Positions 51,285 to 59,384 of a stretch of 63,759 nucleotides of DNA are shown here, piece after piece (the stretch's first letter is position 1; the number at the start of each line of letters is the position of its first letter). Both the position numbers and the translations under genes were made by a program. Origin of the DNA: Actinoplanes subtropicus (lineage in GTDB: Bacteria > Actinomycetota > Actinomycetes > Mycobacteriales > Micromonosporaceae); NCBI RefSeq assembly GCF_000721705.1, contig NZ_JOJL01000045.1, positions 1-63,759 on the forward strand, written 5' to 3'. Below the pieces are notes generated by a model, which had not been told where the DNA came from, searched no databases, and saw only the letters and a list, made by a program, of their open reading frames with translations.

Positions 51285-51818
51285 ATGGCCCGGACGCGTA
51301 AGCCTGTCGTCGAAGTGCGGCGCAGCCAGCGCCGGCGCCGGACGGTGTCCGCGTATCGCGACGGTGAGCGCGTGGTCGTGCTCATCCCGGACCGCTTCTC
51401 CCGCGCCGAGGAAACCGAGTGGGTCGAGCGCATGCTCGCCCGGCTGGCCGCCCGCGAGGAACGCATCCGGCGCACCGACGACGAGTTGCTGGCCCGGGCC
51501 CGCCGGCTCACGGCGCGTTACCTGCCCGACCACGTCGACCAGGTGATGCCGGCCAGCGTCCGCTGGGTGACCAACCAGAACGGCCGCTGGGGCTCCTGCA
51601 CCCCCGACGACGGCACGATCCGCATCTCCCACCGCATCCAGGAGATGCCCGACTGGGTGATCGACTACGTGCTCCTGCACGAGCTGGCCCACCTGGTCGT
51701 GCCCAGCCACAGCACCCGCTTCTGGGAGCTGGTCGCCCGCTACCCCAAGTCGGAGCGCGCGCGAGGCTACCTGGAGGGCATCTCCGCCGCCACGGGCCTG
51801 GTTCTCCAGGACGACTAA
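51285..51818 (+). CDS. YgjP/DUF45-type metallopeptidase-like protein
   Basis: 177 aa. The zinc motif HELAHL with a following PSHSTRFW is as in the YgjP/WSS1-like (M48-related) family; the RWGSCTPDDGTIRIS segment before it is typical. WSS1 relatives trim DNA-protein crosslinks, bacterial versions are uncharacterised. ATG 51285 is the start; GAGCCGG is a weak ribosome-binding site. The next gene starts 9 nt after its stop. Confidence 0.88.
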   Translation: MARTRKPVVEVRRSQRRRRTVSAYRDGERVVVLIPDRFSRAEETEWVERMLARLAAREERIRRTDDELLARARRLTARYLPDHVDQVMPASVRWVTNQNGRWGSCTPDDGTIRISHRIQEMPDWVIDYVLLHELAHLVVPSHSTRFWELVARYPKSERARGYLEGISAATGLVLQDD

Positions 51819-51827
51819 GGTTGACCC

Positions 51828-52424
51828 GTGGTGCGACGGGTTGTGGCTGCTCTGTTGGTGCCGGTCGAGTGGAGCCCGCCCGGGGTGGGTCTCTTGGCCT
51901 GGCGGGCCGCGCTCGCCGAGGACGTGGTCGACCTGCTCGCCCGCCTCGCCCAGGCCGAGGCCGCGATCGCCGCCACGCCGGAGGACCGCAAGCTGGCCGA
52001 GGAGATCGCCTGGCCCGGCATGCGGATCTACGAGGTGCCCACCGCGACGTATCTGCCCGTGCTGGCGGCGGCCGCCGCGGACGGGTTCGACCAGGCCGCG
52101 GTGATCGCCGCCGACGCCCCGGACGTGCCCGGCATGATCCTGGGCAAGCTGCTGCGCCCGCTGGAGAACAAGGCCGTGGCGGTCGCCGCCGGCGGCCCCG
52201 GCAACGGGCTGCTGGGGCTGGCGACGAGCCTGCCGGCGCCGCCCTGGCTGATCGATCACGACCTGGACGGCGCCTCCGCCGCACTGCTGCGCAGGACCGC
52301 GCCGCAGCCGGGCGATGTCAGTTCGGCACCGGAGTGGCGCCGCCTGCGGGGGCCGGCCGAGCTGGCCTCGCTCGACCCGGCGCTGGAGGGCTGGGAGAAC
52401 ACCCGAGCCCTCCTCGGCGGCTGA
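51828..52424 (+). CDS. Hypothetical protein, possible nucleotidyltransferase-like fold
   Basis: 198 aa. Contains AAVIAADAPDVPGMILGKLLRPL, resembling the DUF2064/CofC-type GT-A fold (DxxxP near a glycine loop). No metal-binding DxD is obvious. It lies 9 nt after the YgjP-like gene, so the two are probably co-transcribed. It converges on the zinc-protease-like gene; the gap is 18 nt. Weak assignment. Confidence 0.6.
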   Translation: MVRRVVAALLVPVEWSPPGVGLLAWRAALAEDVVDLLARLAQAEAAIAATPEDRKLAEEIAWPGMRIYEVPTATYLPVLAAAAADGFDQAAVIAADAPDVPGMILGKLLRPLENKAVAVAAGGPGNGLLGLATSLPAPPWLIDHDLDGASAALLRRTAPQPGDVSSAPEWRRLRGPAELASLDPALEGWENTRALLGG

Positions 52425-52442
52425 TTGCTTCTCTTCCTCCGG

Positions 52443-53702
52443 TTACTTCTCTTCCTCCGGGCCCTCGCCCTCCTCGGGGGCTTTGCCCAGGTTTTCCAGC
52501 TCGCTGATGTCCCAATCCAGCGAGCTCTGGGCGAAAACCTGCGGGTTGGCGAAATCCTCCTCCGTCGGGAGCAGGTCGGGGTGGCCCCAGAGCGCGTCCC
52601 GGCCCTGGATGCCGCGGTGCTCGGTGACCGCCGCCCACAGCGCGCCGGCCTCGCGCAGCCGGCGCGGCCGCAGCTCGAGCCCGACCAGCGCGGCGAAGGT
52701 CTGCTCGGCCGGACCGCCCGCGGCCCGGCGCCGGCGGAACGCCTCACCCAACGCCGCCACGCTGGGCAGACGCTCGCCCGCGGCGATGTCGACCACGTGA
52801 CCGACCCAGCCCTCGATCAGCGCCAGCGCGGTCTCCAGCCGGGCCAGCGACGCCTTCTGCTGCGGGGTGTCTTCCGGCGTGAAGATGCCCTCGAGGGCCA
52901 TGGCCTGCATCGACTCGGGGTCGCTCGGGTCGACGCGGCTCATCGCCTCCTCGATCGCCTCGCGGTTGACGGTGATGCCGTTCGCATACGTCTCGACGGC
53001 GGTCAGCACATGCGCCCGCAGCCACGGCACGTGGCCGAAGAGCCGCTGGTGGGCGGCCTCGCGCAGGGCCACGTAGAGGCGCACCTGGTCTTCCGGGAGC
53101 TCGAGACCCTCGCCATACGCCTTCACGTTGGCCGGGACCAGCGCGGCCGTGCCGGTCGGGCCGAGCGGCAGCCCGATGTCGCCGGCCGAGAGCACCTCGG
53201 CGGCGAGCTGGCCGAGCGCCTGGCCAAGCTGGCCGCCGAAGAGCGCTCCGCCGAGCGTGGCGACCATCGACTGCATCGGGCCGAGCTGCTCCTTCGCCTC
53301 GTCGGGGACCAGGTCGCCCATCGCGCCGACCATGCGCCCGGCGATCGGGTCGCACAGCTTCTTCCACACGTCGAGGGTGTTGTAGATCCACTCGTTGCGG
53401 TTCCACGCGGCGGCCAGCCGGATGCCGCTGGGCAGCGCGGAGACCGGGTCGAGCCACAGGTCGGCCAGGCGCAGGCTCTCCTCCACCTGGTGGCGCTCGA
53501 ACATGTTCACCGCGGGGTCGCCGGACGCCGAGAGCTGGCTCGCCGCGATCTGCCGGGCCATGTCCCAGTTCACCGGGCCGCTGTCGGGGCCGCCGGCGAA
53601 CATCCGCTGCAGATCGGCCATGAACTGCTGCATCTGCTGCGGGTCGGAGGGGTCGGGCGGCTGGGCGCCCGGCAAGGAGAAACCGAACGGGATATCAGGC
53701 AC
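52443..53702 (-). CDS. DUF2342 (TIGR03624) zinc-dependent metalloprotease-like protein
   Basis: 419 aa. Long helical protein with DMARQIAASQLSASGDPAVN and the signature REAAHQRLFGHVPWL, as in the family homologous to Rv3195. The zinc-type motif is not HExxH but AHxxxxxH, and activity has not been shown to my knowledge. GTG 53702 is chosen: TACGGT lies 6-7 nt before it and no ribosome-binding site is present (leaderless). A longer frame to 53729 adds nine unlikely residues. Divergent from the PDZ-Lon protease. Confidence 0.88.
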   Translation of the reverse strand: MPDIPFGFSLPGAQPPDPSDPQQMQQFMADLQRMFAGGPDSGPVNWDMARQIAASQLSASGDPAVNMFERHQVEESLRLADLWLDPVSALPSGIRLAAAWNRNEWIYNTLDVWKKLCDPIAGRMVGAMGDLVPDEAKEQLGPMQSMVATLGGALFGGQLGQALGQLAAEVLSAGDIGLPLGPTGTAALVPANVKAYGEGLELPEDQVRLYVALREAAHQRLFGHVPWLRAHVLTAVETYANGITVNREAIEEAMSRVDPSDPESMQAMALEGIFTPEDTPQQKASLARLETALALIEGWVGHVVDIAAGERLPSVAALGEAFRRRRAAGGPAEQTFAALVGLELRPRRLREAGALWAAVTEHRGIQGRDALWGHPDLLPTEEDFANPQVFAQSSLDWDISELENLGKAPEEGEGPEEEK

Positions 53703-53792
53703 GTAGACAACCGTACGCGCGAAAGGCACGGTCCGGACCGATGGCGGTGTCAGCTCAGAGAGAACTCAGGGTGAGGCGATAGGCTCCCGCGC

Positions 53793-54821
53793 ATGAGACG
53801 TCGCGGTGTAACCGTCATCCTCGGCGCCCTGCTCACCGCCCTGCTGGCAGTCGGTGTCATGGCGGCGCCGCTGCCCTATGTCGTGCTGAAGCCCGGCCCC
53901 ACGGTCAATACGCTCGGTTCCAGCGACGGCACCGAGGTCATCCAGGTCACCAACGCGAAGACCACGCAGTCGGCCGGGCAGCTGCGGCTGACCACGGTGA
54001 ACGTGCAGTCGCAGGTGGAGCTGGTCTGGGCGATCAGCAGCTGGTTCAGCAAGAAGGACGCGGTGGTCCCGCGCGCGCTGATCTACCCGCCCGGCCAGAC
54101 CGAGAAACAGGTGGAGCAGCAGAACGCGCAGGAGTGGCACCAGTCGCAGGACAGCGCCGTGACGGTCGCGCTCACCAAGCTGGGTTACCCGGTGCAGACG
54201 TTCGTCAAGACGGTGACCGCCGGCGGTGCCGCGGTCGGCAAGCTCCAGCCCGGCGACGTGCTCACCACGATCGACGACGCGCGGGTGACCAGCCCGACGA
54301 CGCTCACCGACGCGGTGCGGGCCAAGCCGGCCGGCACCACCTTCACGGTCGGCTTCAACCGCGGCAGCCAGGCGATGACCGCCAAGATCACGACGAAGAC
54401 CATCGGCAGCGACAAGACCCCGCGCCTGGGCATCGAGATCGACACGAAGCAGAACGCGCCATTCAAGGTCACGATCGACCTCGACAAGATCGGCGGGCCG
54501 AGCGCCGGCCTCATGTTCACCCTCGGGATCATGGACAAGCTCGAGCCGGAAGACCTGACCGGCGGCAAGATCATCGCTGGGACCGGCACGATCGACGACG
54601 ACGGCAACGTCGGCCCGATCGGCGGCATCCCGCAGAAGCTGGTCGGCGCCAAGAGCGCCGGCGCCCAAATCTTCCTGGTGCCCAAGGACAACTGCGCCGA
54701 AGCGCTCAAGAACGCCGTGTCCGGGCTGCCGATGGCCGAGGTGGCCACGGTGGACGACGCCCTGACGGCGCTCAAGACCTTTACGTCCGGCGGCACTCCG
54801 AAGCCGTGCTCGGCGTCGTGA
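53793..54821 (+). CDS. Membrane-anchored PDZ-Lon (S16) protease
   Basis: 342 aa. One N-terminal membrane helix (RGVTVILGALLTALLAVGVM), a PDZ domain (about residues 130-205, AGGAAVGKLQPGDVLTTIDDARV) and a Lon-type catalytic domain: Ser237 in GGPSAGLMF and Lys282 in GGIPQKLVG, 45 apart as in Lon dyads. It faces outside the membrane. Homologue of Rv3194c. UPF0182 gene follows after 59 nt. Confidence 0.93.
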   Translation: MRRRGVTVILGALLTALLAVGVMAAPLPYVVLKPGPTVNTLGSSDGTEVIQVTNAKTTQSAGQLRLTTVNVQSQVELVWAISSWFSKKDAVVPRALIYPPGQTEKQVEQQNAQEWHQSQDSAVTVALTKLGYPVQTFVKTVTAGGAAVGKLQPGDVLTTIDDARVTSPTTLTDAVRAKPAGTTFTVGFNRGSQAMTAKITTKTIGSDKTPRLGIEIDTKQNAPFKVTIDLDKIGGPSAGLMFTLGIMDKLEPEDLTGGKIIAGTGTIDDDGNVGPIGGIPQKLVGAKSAGAQIFLVPKDNCAEALKNAVSGLPMAEVATVDDALTALKTFTSGGTPKPCSAS

Positions 54822-54880
54822 CAGATGTCGTAATGTGAGACACCGGTCGCCCCAAATGATGTGTGGAGCCCACGTTGGTC

Positions 54881-57874
54881 ATGCGTAACAGCCCTCTTCC
54901 GAGGATGAGCCGGCGCGGTCGCGTCACGGTCGGCGTCCTGGTCGGGGTCTTCCTTCTTTTCACGCTGCTCGGTTGGGGCATCGACGCGTACACCGACTAT
55001 TTGTGGTTCAACGAGGTCCACTTCGTCAACGTGTTCTCCGGCGTGCTGGTCACCCGGCTGCTGCTTTTCGTGATCATCGGGCTGCTCGTGGCCCTGATCA
55101 TCGCGGGCAACCTCTACCTGGCGTACCGGCTGCGGCCCCTGCTCCGGCCGCACTCCGCCGAGCAGGCCACCCTCGAGCGCTACCGGATGGTGATCGGCCC
55201 GCGCCTCGGCACCTGGATCACCGTGCTCTGCGTGATCATCGGCTTCTTCGCCGGCCTGTCCGCCCAGGGCCAGTGGAAGGAGTGGATGCTCTTCCGCAAC
55301 GCGCAGCCGTTCCACGTCGACGACCCGCAGTTCAAGATGGACATCGGGTTCTACGTCTTCAACTATCCGCTGTGGCGTTACCTGCTCGGCGTCGCGTTCA
55401 CCGTGGTGGTGCTCTCGGTGCTCGGCGCGCTCGCGGTGCACTACATCTTCGGCGGGGTGCGCCTGCAGGGCGTCGGCGACCGGATGACGACCGCGGCCCG
55501 GGCCCACCTGACCACGCTGGTCGCGATCTTCGTGCTGCTCAAGGCGGTGGCGTACGTGCTGGACCGGCGCGCCCTGCTGCTCGAGCAGCACGTCTCCCCG
55601 GGGCTGTACGGCGCCGGGTACACCGACGTCAACGCGCTGCTGCCGGCGAAGGAGATCCTGGCGTACATCTCGATCGTGGTGGCCATCGCGATCATCGTGT
55701 TCTCCAACGCGGGCATGCGCAACCTGGTCTGGCCGGGCGTCTCGCTGGCGCTGCTGGCCATCTCGGCGGTCGCGATCGGCGGCATCTACCCGCTGGCGGT
55801 GCAGAACTTCTCGGTCAAGCCGAGCCTCGCCGACAAGGAAGCGCCGTACATCCAGCGCTCGATCAACGCGACCCGGGCGGCGTTCGCCTTGGACGACACC
55901 AAGGTCGACCCCTATCAGGCCAAGAACGTCGTGCCGCCGCCCACGCTGGCCAGCAACACCAGCGCGCAGAACGCGCGGCTGGTCGACCCGCAGCTGGTGT
56001 CCCAGGCGTTCACCCAGTCCCAGCAGTCCCGCGGCTTCTACGACTTCGGCAAGAAGCTCGACGTCGACCGGTACACGATCAACAACGTCACCTCCGACTA
56101 CGTGGTCGGTGCCCGCGAGATCAACGACGACAAGCTGACCGCGCAGCAGCACAACTGGCTCAACCGGCACACCGTCTACACCCACGGCTACGGCCTGGTG
56201 GCGGCTCCGGCCAACGAGGTGGTCTGCGGCGGCTTGCCGTACTTCGTCTCCGGCTTCCTCGGCGACGCCCGGCAGAGCGGCTGCTCCTCCGCGACCGACG
56301 AGATCAAGGTCGACCAGCCGCGGATCTACTACGGCGAGCAGTCCACCGAGTACGCGATCGTCGGGCAGACCGACAAGACCAAGAACGTCGAGTTCGACCG
56401 GCCGCAGGAGGGCAACAACAACGCCGAGGAGCTCTTCACGTACAACGGCACCGGCGGCGTGCCGATCGGCTCCTTCTTCCGCCGGCTGGTCTTCTCGATC
56501 AAGCTGACCGAGAGCAACTTCCTGCTCTCCGACGCGGTCAACGCGAACTCGAAACTGATGTACATCCGCGACCCGCGCTCCCGGGTGGAGAAGGTCGCGC
56601 CGTTCCTGACCATCGACGGCGACCCGTACCCGGCGGCCGTCGACGGGCGGATCGTCTGGATCCTCGACGGGTACACGACGTCGGAAAGCTACCCGTACTC
56701 GCAGAAGATCAACCTGGCCAACGAGACGCGCGACGAGCTCACCGGGCAGGGGCAGGTCGCGCTGGCCCGGGACGACGTCAACTACATGCGCAACTCGGTG
56801 AAGGCGACCGTCGACGCGTACGACGGGACGGTCAAGCTGTACGAGTTCGACGACCAGGACCCGCTGCTCAAGGCGTGGAACAAGGCGTTCGGCGGGCACC
56901 TGATCGTGCCGAAGGCGGACACCCCGCCCGACCTGGCCGCGCACTTCCGCTACCCGCAGGACCTGTTCAAGGTGCAGCGGAACCTGCTCACCAAGTTCCA
57001 CGTGACCGACCCGCGGGCGTTCTTCTCCGGGCAGGACTTCTGGCAGGTGCCGAACGCGCCGGACGAGCCGTCCAGCAACGTGAAGCAGCCGCCGTTCTAC
57101 CTCAACGTGCAGCTGCCGACCCAGGAGGACACCCGGTTCCAGCTGACCGCCGGGGTGACCCCGTTCAACCGGGAAAACCTGGCGGCACTGATCTCGGCGT
57201 CGTACGAGAACAACGAGCCGAAGCTACAAGTGCTCGAATTACCCGATCAGACGGTGATTCCCGGCCCGGTCCAGGTCCATCAGAAGATGACCAACAACGC
57301 CTCGGTCAGACAGCAGCTCAGCCTGCTCTCCACCAACAACAACCAGGCCCAGGTGCTCTACGGCAACCTGATATCCCTGCCGGTGGAGAGCGGCATCCTG
57401 TACGTCGAGCCGGTCTACGTGAAGACCGGGAACCAGGACAGTGCCGCCCCGCTGCTGCAGAAGGTGCTGATGTCGTACGGCGACGGCGGCACGTACGTGG
57501 TGCTCGCCGACAGCCTCAAACAGGGCCTCGACGCGCTCGTCCAACAGGGCAAGCAAAACCCCAACCAGGGCCAGAGCGGCAACACGGGCAACACGGGCAA
57601 CACGGGCAATACGGGCACGCCGCCCGCCCAGCTCAGCACCCAGCTGTCCCAGGCGGCCGCCGAGGTCGACCAGGCGATCAAGAACGTCCGGACCGCCCAG
57701 CAATCCGGCGACTTCGCCAAGTACGGCGAGGCGCTGCAGGCCCTCGACAACGCCATGACCAAGTTCCAGGCCGCCCAGCAGGCCGCCGCGGCGGGAGCCA
57801 CCGCAAACCCGACACCGTCCGGCTCGGCCAAGCCATCGGCGCCGGCCACGCCATCCCCCAGCGCCGGCGGCTGA
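54881..57874 (+). CDS. UPF0182 large membrane protein
   Basis: About 997 aa. Seven predicted helices in the first 320 residues (GVLVGVFLLFTLLGW, LLLFVIIGLLVALIIAG, WITVLCVIIGFFAGL, LLGVAFTVVVLSVLGAL), then a ~600-residue outer domain with conserved HNWLNRHTVYTHGYG and a WILDGYTTSESYPYS motif. It ends in a Gly-Asn-Thr linker and a helical tail. Homologue of Rv3193c, unknown function. ATG 54881 (MRNSPLP) is chosen over GTG 54863; GGAG lies 12 nt before it. Confidence 0.9.
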   Translation: MRNSPLPRMSRRGRVTVGVLVGVFLLFTLLGWGIDAYTDYLWFNEVHFVNVFSGVLVTRLLLFVIIGLLVALIIAGNLYLAYRLRPLLRPHSAEQATLERYRMVIGPRLGTWITVLCVIIGFFAGLSAQGQWKEWMLFRNAQPFHVDDPQFKMDIGFYVFNYPLWRYLLGVAFTVVVLSVLGALAVHYIFGGVRLQGVGDRMTTAARAHLTTLVAIFVLLKAVAYVLDRRALLLEQHVSPGLYGAGYTDVNALLPAKEILAYISIVVAIAIIVFSNAGMRNLVWPGVSLALLAISAVAIGGIYPLAVQNFSVKPSLADKEAPYIQRSINATRAAFALDDTKVDPYQAKNVVPPPTLASNTSAQNARLVDPQLVSQAFTQSQQSRGFYDFGKKLDVDRYTINNVTSDYVVGAREINDDKLTAQQHNWLNRHTVYTHGYGLVAAPANEVVCGGLPYFVSGFLGDARQSGCSSATDEIKVDQPRIYYGEQSTEYAIVGQTDKTKNVEFDRPQEGNNNAEELFTYNGTGGVPIGSFFRRLVFSIKLTESNFLLSDAVNANSKLMYIRDPRSRVEKVAPFLTIDGDPYPAAVDGRIVWILDGYTTSESYPYSQKINLANETRDELTGQGQVALARDDVNYMRNSVKATVDAYDGTVKLYEFDDQDPLLKAWNKAFGGHLIVPKADTPPDLAAHFRYPQDLFKVQRNLLTKFHVTDPRAFFSGQDFWQVPNAPDEPSSNVKQPPFYLNVQLPTQEDTRFQLTAGVTPFNRENLAALISASYENNEPKLQVLELPDQTVIPGPVQVHQKMTNNASVRQQLSLLSTNNNQAQVLYGNLISLPVESGILYVEPVYVKTGNQDSAAPLLQKVLMSYGDGGTYVVLADSLKQGLDALVQQGKQNPNQGQSGNTGNTGNTGNTGTPPAQLSTQLSQAAAEVDQAIKNVRTAQQSGDFAKYGEALQALDNAMTKFQAAQQAAAAGATANPTPSGSAKPSAPATPSPSAGG
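57578..57613 (+). repeat. 9-bp coding repeat in UPF0182
   Basis: Four units at 57578, 57587, 57596 and 57605 encode GNT each (GGCAACACG, last one GGCAATACG). A slippage-prone linker between the outer domain and the tail. Confidence 0.8.
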
Positions 57875-57900
57875 GGTGACGAGCGCAACCGGGGGCCGTT

Positions 57901-57930
57901 TTGCAGGCGGCCTCCGGGTTGCGCTAGTGT
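57901..57930 (+). promoter_or_regulatory. tRNA promoter
   Basis: -35 TTGCAG (57901-57906) and -10 TAGTGT (57925-57930), 18-bp spacer, end 11 nt before the mature tRNA 5' end. Confidence 0.6.
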
Positions 57931-57941
57931 TAACGAGCCGA

Positions 57942-58015
57942 CGCGGGGTGGAGCAGCTCGGTAGCTCGCTGGGCTCATAACCCAGAGGTCGCAGGTTCAA
58001 ATCCTGTCCCCGCTA
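57942..58015 (+). tRNA. Initiator tRNA-fMet (CAT)
   Basis: 74 nt without encoded CCA. Anticodon CAT is in CTGGGCTCATAACCCAG, with the three G:C pairs that mark initiator tRNAs. Acceptor CGCGGGG pairs with CCCCGC; C1 faces U72 (unpaired), another initiator feature. D arm is GAGCAGCTCGGTAGCTC and T arm GCAGGTTCAAATCCTGT. Confidence 0.96.
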
Positions 58016-58023
58016 CGAGTCCT

Positions 58024-58064
58024 GAGGCCCTCTTGTCCGCAAACTGCGCGGACCAGGGGGCCTC
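58024..58064 (+). terminator. tRNA terminator
   Basis: GAGGCCC/GGGCCTC with inner GTCCGC/GCGGAC, starting 8 nt after the tRNA; followed by TTCG. Confidence 0.65.
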
Positions 58065-58105
58065 TTCGCATGCTGGCCGGGGGGCCGAGCCCCCCGAACC
58101 CCCCA

Positions 58106-58213
58106 CGGGTGTGGTTGTTGCGCTTGTGGGGGGTCGAGGGCCTTTGCCCTACCCGCGGGTGTGGTTGTTGCGCTTGTGGGGGGTCGAGGGCCTTTGCCCT
58201 CCGCGGGTGTGGG
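58106..58213. repeat. 50-bp tandem repeat downstream of the tRNA
   Basis: Two identical 45-bp copies (58106-58150 and 58156-58200) begin CGGGTGTGGTTGTTGCGCTT, with 5-bp and 3-bp junctions, then a partial third copy from 58204. The whole 58065-58374 gap has no credible gene. Confidence 0.9.
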
Positions 58214-58374
58214 CAGCTCAATTCGGGGTGTGGTGTTGGTCGCCATTGTTCTGCTGATGATGTGTGGGGCTGTGCGGGCTGACGATCAAGTGGGTGGGCC
58301 GAGGTCAGTGTGGACGGCGGGGCGCCGCCGGGCGGTCAGGGCCGTCCGGCGGCGCGGGTTCGCCGATCGGCCGC

Positions 58375-59202
58375 TCAGGAGGCGTCGAGCTGGCCGAAGA
58401 TCAGCGAGCAGGAGCCGGTCTTGCGCCAGGACACCGACCACGAGTAGGAACCGTCGGCCCGGCCGGTGAGATAGGCCGGGTCGAAGGCCACGGTGGCGGC
58501 CGACCCCGAGCAGTAGGTGTTGTTGTAGAAGCCCTTCGAGGTATAGCTCGTCACGCCGGAGCAGGAGAACGACGGCGTCCACGAGTTCAGGTTGACCGAC
58601 CAGCCGGCCAGCGTCGAGTAGTAGTCGCTGGCGTACGAGCTGCCGTACGTGGCGCACCCGTTGGCCGGGTTCCACTGCACCTCGTTGGCGAGGCCGACGA
58701 CGTGCACGCCGGTCGTCGGGTTGGCGAACCAGAAGATCACGCAGGCGTCGTCGAGGTAGGTGGTCGACGTACTCCTGCCCGGGTTGTAGCAGTTCGCCAC
58801 CTTGGCGCCGGCCGCCTTCTCGGCCGTCGCCGTCCTCGCGCCGGAGGCCTTACCCTCAGTTCCGGACCGCACGGCGCCGCCGACGGCCGCCACCGGCGCC
58901 GAGATTGCTTTCCGGTCCACGTAGGACGTGCAGCTCGCGGCGTCGAACGCGGTTTCCACCTGCTTCACGGCGCCGTGCCTCGCCGACGACCCCGTGCCCG
59001 TCAGGGTGAACGCGCACCCGTCGGCCACCTTCGTTCCCTTCAGCACCACGTGCGTGGCCGCCGGATCCTGCTGTACATACCGGACGAGCTCCCCGTTCGT
59101 CCCGCCGCTCGGCGCCGCGGCAGCCGGCGCCTGGACGGCGGCCAGAGCGGTGGCGGCACCCATCAAGGTCACCAGTGCGATCTTTGCTCCGTGCTTCTTC
59201 AC
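58375..59202 (-). CDS. Secreted eight-cysteine protein of unknown function
   Basis: 275 aa. Signal peptide (residues 1-29, cleavage after AAAA). Eight cysteines in the mature part could form four disulfides. The C-terminal ~140 residues are aromatic and Ser/Thr-rich (SYASDYYSTLAGW, TSYTSKGFYNNTYC), as in small secreted adhesins or inhibitor-like proteins; a Lys/Ala linker (TATAEKAAGAK) splits the chain. GGGGAGA precedes GTG 59202. Divergent from the SARP regulator, which may control it. No family recognised. Confidence 0.72.
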   Translation of the reverse strand: MKKHGAKIALVTLMGAATALAAVQAPAAAAPSGGTNGELVRYVQQDPAATHVVLKGTKVADGCAFTLTGTGSSARHGAVKQVETAFDAASCTSYVDRKAISAPVAAVGGAVRSGTEGKASGARTATAEKAAGAKVANCYNPGRSTSTTYLDDACVIFWFANPTTGVHVVGLANEVQWNPANGCATYGSSYASDYYSTLAGWSVNLNSWTPSFSCSGVTSYTSKGFYNNTYCSGSAATVAFDPAYLTGRADGSYSWSVSWRKTGSCSLIFGQLDAS

Positions 59203-59384
59203 GGCTTTCTCCCCTTCGTCGGGCCGGAGCGCCGGAAGATATTCACGGGCATCTCGCCGGGCGCCGGGTCAGACGTTGCCGGGGCGACGACACGCGAAGC
59301 TGTCATGATTCTGTAGTTGCCTGGCGGCGACGGTATACAGCGAGGAGAGTCGATGCGATTGCGGCCGCTGTGCGGGAGGGCGTT

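Noticed and set aside
54185..57001. 938-aa minus-strand frame
   Set aside because: Antisense to PDZ-Lon and UPF0182, low-complexity V/D/R composition.
58013..58282. Overlapping 70-77-aa frames on both strands over the 50-bp repeat
   Set aside because: They are produced by the repeat, overlap the tRNA terminator, and lack start signals.
57990..58400. Prophage attachment site at the tRNA
   Set aside because: No duplicate of the tRNA 3' end and no integrase are visible in the window.
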